Assembly: GCA_013397935.1 (NCBI GenBank)
Contig: VZRN01000216.1
Span: 1,395,955-1,459,954 of the forward strand
Source: Dasyornis broadbenti
Lineage: Eukaryota > Chordata > Aves > Passeriformes > Dasyornithidae
DNA: 64,000 bases
Direction: 5' to 3'
Shown: piece by piece, positions 50,089 through 61,200 of the stretch
Position numbering within the stretch: position 1 is the first letter of the stretch
How the letters are laid out: each line of letters begins with the position of its first letter
Notes under the pieces: model-generated
The model's input: only the letters and a program-made list of their open reading frames with translations
Database searches by the model: none
What the model was told of the DNA's origin: nothing
Program-made: the position numbers and the translations under genes

Positions 50089-50480
50089 CAAGGCAGAGGA
50101 AATGAAGGGCGAGCAGGGGCGGCGGGTCCGTCCCTGTCCATGGTGCTGACCAGAGCCCGCCGCCTCCAGCCCCAGCCCCTTCTCCTGCTCCTCCTGCCCC
50201 TTGTCCTCCCAAAGGGCAGGGGCCGCTCTGGGGACTGCAGGCTGGCAAAAAGTAGACTGCTTCGCAGAGCTGAGCAGCGGGGAAAGAAGCACACAGTCAG
50301 CTAGAAATTAAAGATATTTTCCCCATTCCTCTCTCCTGCCGGTAATTTCAGCCGTGGGGTTGGGTTTTCTCGGGGCAGGATTGGATGAGCAGCAGTGAGG
50401 TGTGTGCTCGTGGCTGGGGGAGGGAATGAGCATGAGGCAGCTCTGGAGCTGCGTTTCTGACCTGTCTGGATGGGTCACTG
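50089..50480. other. Noncoding stretch
   Basis: A short GC-rich patch (50105-50230) lies between the microsatellite and the LTR. No exon was recognised. Confidence 0.5.
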
Positions 50481-51008
50481 TGTTGACTTTTGGCCTGGTA
50501 AAAATATGAAGCAGATACAGCAGTAAAAGGAAAAAGGGGATTTGCCTTGGTTTTGATGGGATTCTGGGCTCCTCAAAGGTGCAAACACGCCGAGAGCACA
50601 CCATGTATACCGCATATAGAGTTTTTATGGACCTAGCAAATTAGCATATCTACCTAAAATCCCGCAATAAGAAACTTAACAGATGAAGTGATTGCCCCGT
50701 TGTTCTAATCACCCCTCCTAAATGAGATTACAGCCCAGTTTACAAAATCTCTTCCAGAGAGAGAGAGACACTCCATCTAAGGCTGGAGCCTCCAGTTCTG
50801 GGATAGTGCAGAGCTCTTGGCCTCCTGCTGTGGATGTTTGGTTTTCCCGCTTTGCAAAACCCCCAAACTCAGCTCAATATCAGGCTCCAAGAATTCCAGG
50901 TGTGTGGGGCTAAGGACAGAGTGTGTGTAAAGGGTACACGGAAAGGGAAAGGGGATACGATGTATAAAAAGGGCATAAAAAGAAAAGACAAAAGATCATC
51001 AGGCATCA
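50481..51008 (-). mobile_element. Solo LTR (ERV, copy 2, inverted relative to copy 1)
   Basis: On the minus strand the element begins TGATGCCTGATGA and ends AAAAGTCAACA. It aligns along its whole length with 23346-23888, at roughly 90-95 percent identity by eye. It is flanked by ACTG (50477-50480) and GCTG (51009-51012), a likely 4-bp duplication with one mismatch. The polyadenylation signal position reads ATCAAAA where copy 1 has ATTAAAA. Confidence 0.8.
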
Positions 51009-54000
51009 GCTGAGTGGACAGGACAGGACAGCTCTCACTCCTCCTTGGGCCAGGCTCTCAGTACTCTTCGCCTGTGTTACCCTGGCTGCAGCTGGGCGCT
51101 CTCTGGGCCTGTTTGGAGATTGGGATGGGAAGATGGACTCAGCTGTCCCACCCGCACCTGCTCTGTCCAGATCATCCAACCAGGAGCTGGCGCTCACACA
51201 ATGCTGCGTGTGCTGGCCCCTCTTCCCCACCGGGGAGCTTTCGATGAGGAGGCTTCACGCCATGGCCTTGATGCTTACACGAGGCTTGGTCTGAAGAGAG
51301 GCCTTAAAAGCACGGCCCACAGCTGCTGTGTCCGCAGAGCAGTTTTTGAGCTGTGACCGGGGCCTGCCAAGCCATTTCCAAAGATGAAAGGGCTGGAATG
51401 GAGCTTGGCTTCCTCTGCCCTCAGGATGTGCCTCTGCCGCTTTCCAATCACATCCTGGCCTCACCAGGGCGTTTTGTTCCAGAGAATTGCAGATCGGCCG
51501 CCTCCCAGAGGAGAAAGCAGTGCCCAGGACCCTGAGAGAGCTGCTCCGTGGGCATCCACAAATGGTGTTGGCACAGAGCTGCAGAACAAACCTGTCTGTT
51601 CAAGATCAACCTGACACCAGTGCTCTGCTACCAACCTGCTTCTCCCATCTAGCACCGCTGTCTGGGCCAGAACAATGTGTTTTAAGAGCTTTTAATCAAC
51701 TGGGCCCACATTACGCAAGGAGGTGCTCCCTGTCAGCAAGCCAGCCCCATCTTTTGGGATGACTGAAGCCAGGAAAATAAACCAGGAGGAATCAGAACAC
51801 GACAACGCAGTCCCAGGTCAGCCAGGACAAATTACCTGCCCTGGGGCATCTCCCCCAGCTCCAGGATGTGTCCAGCTCTGGGCACAGGACAGCTCTCCTG
51901 GCTGAGAACCCATCCCTCTCCAGTGGGCCAGCGCCACATGTTTAAGTTGGAACATTATTCTCCAGTTCTGGGAAATTGGATTAAGGGTCAGACAACACTG
52001 ACTGTTATTTACCTTTGATTAAAGCCAGCCCTCCTCCCTCCCGGGCCAGAGAGACCGATGTTGCTGTTATTTACTCTGCTGCCAAAGCTGGAGTTCAGTC
52101 CCTGCCCTGCGGCGCTCAATAAACGGCAGCGCAGAGCTGGGGGTGTGCGGCAGGCAGGGCTGAGCGGGTGCAAGGGGAGGGATTATCCAGGCCACCAAGT
52201 CCGGTTTGCTCCTTTCACGGTCAGGCTCTGGCTCAGCAGGGACAGGGGTGCTCAAGGTGCCTGGATCTGTGGCTCCCAGGGCTGTCAGGAACCCAGCCAG
52301 GGTGGTTCTGAGCAAACCCTGTTTGCCCCCATGCCTGCCTCTGGTCCTCTCCCCTCAGCAAATCCCCACTTCCACACAGCTCCCCTTTTTATTTCCTTCT
52401 TCCTCCTTCTTCCCTCAGCCTCCACCTTCACCTTCAGCCTCCCCTCCCTGCCTCCTCTCCCTGCCTTTTCCTCTCTTCTGCTCCCACTCTTTCCCACCCT
52501 CTTTCCCCCAAGTCCCTTTCTCCTTCGTCTCCTTCTCCCCCTTCCCTCTCCCCCACTCTCCAAGCCTCGATTCCAGGACAATAGAGCAGATGGCAGGCTG
52601 TTTGTTTGATGTGTCCCTTTGGAAAATCAGCTCAGCTGTTGAATCTGCGACTTTTGCTAAAAACAGACACCGTCCAATCCAGCTGAATGCCAGGGAAAAT
52701 GGAGAGGCTAAGGGGGGGCCCTGCTCTCCCCACCAGCTGCACCAGGCCCTGTCTGTCTGCACCCCACTTGAGTGAGGAACCACCAGCCAGCAACGCGTGT
52801 GGAGGGAGGCGAAGACGCTCCTTGCCTTTTTCTTTCCAGCTTTCCTCTCTTTTTTTTGAACGCTAAGCCCCAAAGTACTGGTCACCAGGCCAGCATTCAT
52901 GATTTGCCAGAGCAGCCATGAAGAAGATGTAGATTTTTGTTTCTCTTCATCCTTCATCCCTCACCTCTCCCATCACATGCGCTGACAGCAAACATCTTTC
53001 AGATCTTCGTGGTATTTCTGGGTGGAAAGGAAACTCTGCTCCTGAGCTCTGCTCCTGAGCTCTGCCCCTCCCTGGCCCAAAGACCATCTTCCTCTCCCTG
53101 CTTAGACATGACAACGCTGTCTCGTTGATGGTGGGAGCCCTCCCCTCCCTGCCCACGCTGTCTCTGTAAGAAATTCAGAGTGGGCACCCTGTCCAGCCCC
53201 AAGTACGAGCTTGCCTTGGCTCAGCCCCAGGGCTGCTGGATTCTCTGCCAGAGCGACTGCTGGATATTTCATGGCACATCCTCCATCCGATCCAGCATGG
53301 CCAAAGGCACCAGCTGTGCATTCTCTCTGTGCCCCACTTCTGGGGGTGGGATGGGGAAAGCAGGGATTCAGGATAACAGCATCTCTCCCCGTCCAAACGC
53401 CCTGTTTCACTGCACTTCTGTTTCCTACGCTGCTAAAATCAACGCTGTCTTGTTTTCAAGCAAGGGCAGAAGGGTCAGGGCCAGCAAATCCCGTTTAATT
53501 TGTTCTGAAAGTTCACTGTGGATCAGATGCAGCTCCCAAGAAAACCAAGAGGGGCAGCTGTAAAATCGGAAGAGGCTCCTCAGCCTCGCAGAATCCTGGA
53601 AGGCAATTTAAACACGAGAGGTAGGCAAGGAGACCATTCTTGGGGTCTGTAATTAATCACTTACAGTTCAAACAGGGAGAGAGGGAAGTTCCCAGCTTTC
53701 TTGGAGTCCAAGCTGGATCAAACAGGAAGTGAAGAAAATCTCAGGCTATCAAGGAACACTTCAAAGAGGCAACGCCATCTGAGCAACAGCAGCTCAGCTC
53801 TGCACTCCTTTAACCTCCCAGGTATTTAGGCAGAAAACCTGCAGGAAAACTTCCTGCATCAGCTGGTGAGAACAGGCACGGTTCCTTGAACATTTGTGCT
53901 GCTGCTCTTCTTCCTGGCCTTGCTTTTGTCTGTGGCAACACTCACAGCCTCTTCAGCAGAGCTCCACGGTGAGCCCTGTTTGGCACAGGGGAAAGTTCCA

Positions 54001-55040
54001 GCGAGTCTGAGATTCCATCTCTGGCACCAGCTGCTAGCAGGTTCCTCGAGGAAGGACAGAAGGATGGTCCATGCCTCGCTGTGGCCACACTTTTGCTGAC
54101 AGGAGCGGCCACTCACCCTCCTTCGGCTCGGCGTCCATCCCAAAGTGTGCAGCGCGAGCTGCCGAGCCAGGGTTTTTCAGAGATTGAACACAAAAGAAAT
54201 CTAACAAATTAATTAAAAGAGCTGCTGATCCCACTCTGAAAAGCCTGCACTGCAAGCAAGGGCAGAAGAAGTATCAAAACTAAGAAGCCAAAACTGCTGC
54301 AAGGAAGCGACTATAACATTGATGAAAAGACATTGACCTATCTGCAGTGTTACTAATAAAAAAACAAAAGAAGAGGTTCAGGGCCAACCAGGCTGATGTC
54401 ACCTCTTGCAAGGTGAACTCTGACTCACAGGCTGCCATCCTCGGTGGCACTGGTGACCTGCAGTCGCCCTGACCCCAAAAAAAACCATCCAGAGCTGGGG
54501 TGCCCAGGCAGCACCCCCTTTGCTGCTCCTGCTGGGCACCCCCAAACAGCATTTTCAATGCACTGCTGAGATTCCTGTGCTCCTCCAAGGCCTCGCCTGG
54601 TAGTTTCTTTCCTTTCTTCGTGTTCCTATTTCTCATCTTTTGACTTCTGTCTGATAAACCGCTCATCTTTTGAAGGCTGCTCCTTCAGCAAGAAGCCTGG
54701 GGAGAGAGCTGAAGGCTGCAACCTGGGTACGAGCTGGGTAAATCCCACAGTGGCTCAGGAATCTGCTTTTCTCTTAAGAGGAGTTGGCACCAGAGACAGA
54801 ACCATTGTCTACTGTTTCTATTCTTCTCTCTCCCCTTCAAGTCTTTAGCAACAACTGCAGTTTCCCACCCATTTCAACTAACTTCTCTTTCCCCCTAAAG
54901 AAAGGATAGTCATTAGCATTTTTTTTTTCGCACTGTCAAATAGCTTTTTCTTATAAAAATTCTTCACGCTAAGGGGAAAGTGAAGAAAAGATATTGTTAA
55001 CATGAAAGCCTTACTTAATATTTTACATTTCAAATACTGT
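51009..55040. other. Noncoding stretch without recognisable genes
   Basis: Pyrimidine-rich sequence lies at 52380-52570 and gives long but meaningless frames. No exon was recognised. Confidence 0.5.
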
Positions 55041-55046
55041 AACTGC

Positions 55047-55395
55047 TTTTTTTTTTTTTTTTTTTTTTACCCCCTCCTTCTCCTTTTTCTGCATTTTCAG
55101 TGTACAGTTAAAGCATCATTAATAGTGTTGGTTGCTATGGCGCTGGGCAGGCAGAGGTGTCTGTACTTGAAACCTCGAACTGCACTGGAAGTTGTACAAC
55201 AGCAGGGTCATGCCAACACCCTTGACTTTGACCCCATTTTCCCCAGTGAAATATAAAGACCATGTCTCCATTCCTTTTCGTTCTTGGGAGTGGGTTGCTT
55301 TTTTGCTTTTTCTATTTTTTTTTTTTTTTTTTTTACCTGCAATGAGGAAAGGAAGTGTGAGCTAGAGAGAGGCAGAGATACTAAAAAAAAAAAAC

Positions 55396-55430
<35 letters not shown>

Positions 55431-55498
55431 AAATAGACCCAGCAGAACCTTTCCAAAATCTTTGTTACATCAAGAGAAAGAGAACAAAAAAAAAAAAA
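55047..55498. repeat. Cluster of T and A homopolymers in inverted arrangement
   Basis: T runs lie at about 55047-55068 and 55315-55335. An A tract lies at about 55383-55427, broken by CC, and another A run at about 55486-55498. The second T run and the long A tract are about 48 bp apart and complementary. Confidence 0.85.
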
Positions 55499-58211
55499 AG
55501 ACAGCCCCCTGAAAAGTTTCACAGGAGATTGTTTCCCATTTTCCCAAGCAGCCAAACATTTTAATAAACTAGGAAAATGAGACTGTAAAACCACAACATC
55601 TGACAGCAAGCCCCAGGGGCAGGAACCATCGCTGAACCTAATTTTAACTCATGTTTTAACGTTGATCAGATTTCATGTGGTGAATGTCCCATTAAGCTGT
55701 CTCTCTGCTCTTAGAGAAAACCTGGTTTCTTTTGTCGGCTCAGAAGCTATTTTCTTCCCAGCGTATTGTCGTCACAGGCATAGCAGGACTCTTCTGTCAT
55801 TCATTTCTCCACGGCCCAAGAGATGCCCTGCCCCAGACATCTTCTCATCTCTTCTGTTTCCTTATGAGACGAGACGTTTTCCACCAAAGTGGCACTTAAC
55901 TGCTCCAGCAACGAGGCCCAGTCTCAAACGAGTCCCCGTGCAGCCACTCAAGGACTCAACCCATGAAACATCTGATCAGCAGCCATGCAAAAGGCACCAG
56001 GTCAATCCAGAGCAGCTGAGGCCAGGGTCCAAAGCAAGCTTTCAGTTTCTCTGCTTTGCTTTCACCGCAGGGAAGTGAAGCTGCTGTTCCAGTTTCCTCA
56101 CATGAATCGCGTTTTGCGCTGATTGTCACCGGGACTTCTACAGACAGGACCAGCTTTTTAACTCAAAGCCTCTATTAACATCAGCTGAAAATCTGGATGG
56201 GGAGAAATGACACATCCAAGTAGTGTAGGTTTCTCGTGAAGACTCATTTCTTCTCAATAAAGCGTATTTCATCTTCTGCTCGCGTTCAAACCCAACCACT
56301 TCTCCTGTGGGGCAGAACTCCTCGGTGCTGCCTCTCTCTTCCAACAGCTGAGTCTCCGTTTTGTGGATCCTTGGTTGGTGTGGCTGTGAGCCAAGTGCTT
56401 TGCCCAACTCAAGGAGCACCGTGAACGCCACTGGAAGTCCGGATGGACTCCCAGTTCAAAGGCCTGCTGTGCAGCAGAAGAAAGCAAGGCTGGGTGCTCT
56501 ACACAACCTGACTAAATGCCAGGAAGAATGGCCAGGCTGGAAAACAGCTCTGCGGGCTCCTGCCTTCTGTTTTTCCAGACATTAAAGTGCTCCTTCCTCT
56601 CTACATCCCCCCTTCGCAGAGGTGGAAGGTCTCTCTGACGCCTTTCCTTTAAACCCCGCGTGTGCTGCGCAGGAGATGCTGGTGCTTGGGGGTGTGGAAG
56701 GAGGTGACAGAGTCGCCAGCTTTCAAAACAGCAAAGCCACAGTGACAGTCGCCTTTGGCTCTTCCAGCCCACCAGCAGCGGGCTTAGTCACATCAGCAGC
56801 ATCAAAGCTGAGCAGCTCTTTAGAGAAAGGGCATTTGTCCTTTCATCTGGAGATTACAGGATCTCTCACAGATCCCAGCAGTCTGGTTTGAAATGCTCTT
56901 TAAAGAGAAATACCTGTTTGTGGCAGCACCTGCCATTTAAAACAGCCTCTTTGCCTTCCAGCCTTCCCTGCAACGCTCTCCCCCGGCCGCTGAACCGTGT
57001 GCACAAGGAAAAATGAGGCCAAAGTTCATTCCCCAGCAAGAGCCATTGCCCAGCTTTCACACCGGGCACTGTTCTGAAAAAAGGACCCTTCACTAACATG
57101 CCAGAAAGCTTCAAACCTGTTTGGGTCCTCTGCTTCCCCCTGTTGCGCTCAGCAGGGGCAGCAGGAAGGCAGAAAGCTGCTATTAGCATCTGGAGGAAAG
57201 ACCCACAGCGATAAAAAGCTCTTTGCCTTGCTGGTTCCATTCCTTCATGACTTAATTTTTTTGGTTGGGGACAGAAACGATTATAAAGCTGTAACCTCTA
57301 ATCCGCTCCCGAGCGCTCCTTCTCCATCTCTTCCTTTCTCCTCCCTTTCAGCCAGTTCTAATCCTTCGTGTCTCTTCTCACAGATAGGAGCTGGAGTCTA
57401 ATCTCAGACGACAGGTTGGTAATTAGAGCAAGAGATTATCCTGACCTCACATCAAGAAGGTAAAAGGAGAGGAATAATGCAGCGCCATACAAGATCAAAC
57501 CTTCAGTGCTCAGTGCGGGAACCATCCTCATCTCGCTCGGTCTCCTCCTGGCTCCTCACCCCACGCCCTCTTTTTTGTCCCAGCAGAGCAGGGGATTCCT
57601 CATTCTTTGTACTCGCTGTCCGTCTCCCCTCTGTTGAGCAAGGACTGTGTTTCTCCAGGATTCATTCAGCACAGAAATGCTTCCATTTTCCATTTCTGTA
57701 GACCCTGACTATGCAGAGACCCAGTGGCTCTGTGGCTGCCAGTTGTGGGCAGCAGGGGAAGCACAGATGTGGAGGAGGAGATCCTGCTCAGAGTGCCTGA
57801 AGCCACGAGATGCTGTCACCCACCACGAGCTGGGCACCAGGGACACACACAGGGCCCTTCTAGCCCAGCAAGGTGCAGCCAGAGGCCAAAGCAGCAGCAG
57901 AGAGTCCTCATGTCTACCCCAGCAGTCCCAATCTGATCCTTGATCTGCCCTGAAGGCACGCTGCTCCCATCCCCTGCACGTATTCCAGCACAGATGAGAA
58001 GCTCATCCACGTGTCCAGCCCATCTTAGCCATCTTTGGATGGACCTTGTCTCTTGTCCTGTGTCACCAGCATTGAGTGAGGACCAAGGAAGCCATCACAG
58101 AGCCCCAAAACCACCAGAGAAAAGGTGAAATTGGGAGCACCAAGCTTCTTCAGTGTCCCACGGCCTACATTCAGGCGAGCAGGGGTCACCCAGATCTGCT
58201 GCAGCTGAGAC
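55499..58211. other. Region below the MFNG stop, including the unplaced 3' UTR
   Basis: The MFNG 3' UTR should begin at 58211 and run to lower coordinates, but its end cannot be placed. A cluster of TAATCC, TAATC and TAATTA cores lies at 57299-57450. No other gene was recognised. Confidence 0.45.
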
Positions 58212-58278
58212 TCAGGCATCAACAGCCTGCAGGCACCAGGAGGTGTCGGGATAGAGGTGGCAGTGGAGGGATCGAAAC
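58212..58278 (-). CDS. MFNG: MFNG terminal coding exon 8 (67 bp of CDS) with stop
   Basis: The acceptor is CCCCAGCAG|G. The exon encodes [17 protein letters not shown] followed by AVDA and TGA (stop at 58212-58214). The LYPDT-WC ending is the invariant fringe C-terminus; human MFNG has PWC where this has SWC. The 3' UTR must continue to lower coordinates, but I saw no AATAAA or ATTAAA on the minus strand within about 1.2 kb below the stop, so the transcript end is not placed. Confidence 0.9.
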
Positions 58279-61200
58279 CTGCTGGGGAAAAAGCAAAGCA
58301 AGGTCAGAGGCCACTTTTCACACAGCTGGAAGATGGAAAACCTCTCCCTCACGTCTTATTCCACATCAGGCGCCCACCCTGCACCACTCAGGACTGGTGG
58401 TCACCTCAAGATGTCTTTTCTCAGCAAAGCCTCCCGCTGATTCCCAAATCCAGCTCACCCTGACCGGGGCAGGGAGATGGGCCCTGCACCAGCCCCTGCT
58501 ACACGGCTCTCTTGGTGCCCTTTTCATCACCGAGCTGCTTCCCACCCCTGCTATGTCCAGCCAGGATTTTCCTGCTCATGCTCTGCAAATAACAACTTTA
58601 GGTTTGTTCACTCAAAGAGGAGAAGGTAAATCAAAGAACGGTTTTGTTTGCAGTCAGCCCAAAGTGAACCTTTTTTCTTTTTTCCCTTCAGTTTTCTCAG
58701 CAAAGCATAAAATGAAAAAGCAAGCAGAATCTCCTTTCCTGAGTTCAAAAGAACATTTCTGTTCCTGTCCCTGGGGTAAAAGGTTAGCTTGTTCAGCCTC
58801 AAAACGGGAAATAAACAGCAATACTTTTGGCTTAGGAATTGTCCAAATAAAATGTTTTGAATGCCTCGTTTCTTCCCACTCACCCAAAAAGGTCTGCGAA
58901 GTTTAGAAGCGTTCACAGCTTGATGTTGGTGTGCCCCTGACCCAAAAAGCCACGTGACTGCAAGGATTCTTTCCCTCCCTCTGCACCTCCTGCCCTCCCA
59001 GCCCGTGCTCTGTGGGCTCACACAGCAGCAACACCCAGAGCACCCATGCCCCGTACCTTGAGGGATCCTCCTGGGGCGAGAAGGGCCCGCTGAGCTCAAT
59101 GACGTTGAGTTTGTTCTCAAACACACCATAACTGAGGGTGACCTACACAGCAGTGGTGAGAAAGGATCAGAGAGGATGAAGTGAGTGAGTTCAGGAGCAG
59201 GGAATTCACTGTGGGTGACAGAAATTCCCATTCCAGTTCTTTCCATGCTGGCTTGGCCTCTGCCTCCCCACGACGGTCCACCCTGGCAGCCCCAAGGCAG
59301 GCACAGTGCCATGCCAAAGGCCCTTTCCCTGTCAGTCATCATCTCTGCTCGTCCTTGTGCCACATCCTCTCAGGGATGCCCTCCATCCTCCCATCACTGC
59401 CCGTCCATGTGCTCCCCTGCGCTGATCCCAGGGCGCTGTGGCTGGCAGCGGTGCTGCAGGCAGCATCTGCTCCTTGTTTCAAGGCAGCATTTGTCAGGAA
59501 AGCCTGCCCAGAGGAGCCGACGAGTGACTGAATGCACATCAGTGCCACCAGTGGGACAGTGTGCCGTGAGCTCCCCTGCACTTCTCCTTCCTCACACACC
59601 TCCCTCCTGCCCCATCTCCCCTCCTCACCTGCTGCACGAGCTGAGAGGAGGGGATGAGCTGCAGGTTCTCCAGGTGGGAGTGGAAGAGCGCGTTGGGAAT
59701 GAGCTGCGCGCCGACTTTGCACTCGATGATGTAGCCCACGGTGCAGTCGTCCGGCAGGCGGATGAGCTCGGAAGTGCTCAGGAAGTTCCTGCCACTGGAA
59801 GAGAGGAGAGGGCTGCATGGGTGAGGAAAAGGGTAGGGGCAGATGGAGGCATTCACTTGGGCAGGAGATTGCAGAGAACCAGAGAAAATCCTGTCTCTAG
59901 GCAAGAAATCCCTGAGTTCCACCTGCAAAGACTCAGGAATGTGCTTGATCCTTCACCGCTCCCAGCCATGCTGCCCCACAAATTGCCAGGTGCTGTCCCT
60001 GAGACATTTCCAGGTCCTTGGTAAGCTGATGCAGAGACTGACAGACCTCGCTGAGGCACTTCTCCACCTGTTTGGTGAAGTGCCCCGGGCCCCTGAGGGG
60101 TCAGACAAGCCACCACAAGAGAAACACTGGGAGCACCATGGCCAGGTCCAGGAGGAAGCAAAAACAGGACATGCAGCTCGGATAAACCATCCATGGGTCC
60201 ACTGTAACGTAACACCACACGCTTGGCCACCTTTTGATGACAGGCTAAACCCAGTCCTAAGGCTTCTGTAATTGGAATTAGTTACACAGCATGAAGCACT
60301 GTAACAACCCCCAGCCAGTTCAAATGTGTTTTAAGCATTTTAAAAACAGCAGTGGCAGACTTTATGCCAGATTAGGCATTATCTGTCTGTGCCACTTTCA
60401 TTTTACTCTAGATCACAGATCATCCTCCTGGCTGGGTCTACCATGAAATCCATACCATGGGCTTTGGCTAAAGCAGCCACGTGGTGTGGATCAGATCTGT
60501 CCTTCTGGGTTAAGGCTGGCACAGCCAATGCCTACCCAGGTACAGCCTGGGGTGGAACCTGGGGCATCATGGAATACACCATCTTACAGGCTGGACTAAC
60601 ATGAGACCCTGGGACCCACCTCTGTTCTCCATTCTAAACGTGTTCTCCATGTTTTCCAAGCTGAGGAAATGACAGCGGGCACTCGGAGAAGCTGAAGAAG
60701 GCTTGGGGCAAGGAAAGAGAAAACTGGCTCAGGAGGAGGGTGGAGAAAGTTGGAAAGGGGCAGGTGAAGGGCAGATGAGATAGACAGATAGATAGATAGG
60801 GAAATAATTTTTAAAAAGGATCAGAGGAAGGGAAAAAGGATGGGAAGGAGTGTGGGGAGTAACCAAGAGCTTTAAGGAGATGGGGAGAGAGGAGTGGATC
60901 ATCCTGTGGCCACGCTGATGTGCCTGCTCTTGCCAGTTTCTACACCCTTCCTCCAGCCCCAGCCCTGCAGACGTGCAGCATGTGGCACTCTGCACCTCTG
61001 CAAACACCACATGCACAAATCCAGGCCTGCCACAGCCAGGAATTAATGCCCCCAAAGGCTCCCGTGCTGCCCAGCTCACCTGGCCCAGGGCACCATCTTC
61101 CTCGCCAGCTCACGGCTGATGCAGAACCCAGCCCCTCCCGTGGCAAACCAGAAGCGCACGGATTTCTGCAGAGAAACACCAGAAAAAAATCAATGGCAGA

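Noticed and set aside
49541..50304. Long frames on both strands encoding Lys/Gly/Glu/Arg or Phe/Leu/Ser/Pro repeats
   Set aside because: They are direct readings of the (GGAAA)n microsatellite, open in every frame because the unit has no stop codon.
52058..52957. Overlapping 183- and 189-residue (plus) and 180-residue (minus) frames
   Set aside because: Driven by the pyrimidine-rich tract at 52380-52570; no domain.
58076..58906. 276-residue plus-strand frame
   Set aside because: It overlaps the antisense of MFNG exon 8 and intron 7, with no family motif.
59185..60024. 279-residue plus-strand frame
   Set aside because: It is partly the antisense of MFNG exon 6, whose splice sites and protein motifs are unambiguous on the minus strand.
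60250..60604. Possible ERV pol remnant in MFNG intron 5
   Set aside because: The plus-strand frame at 60389-60604 is open for 71 codons, but I could not match it to any retroviral motif.
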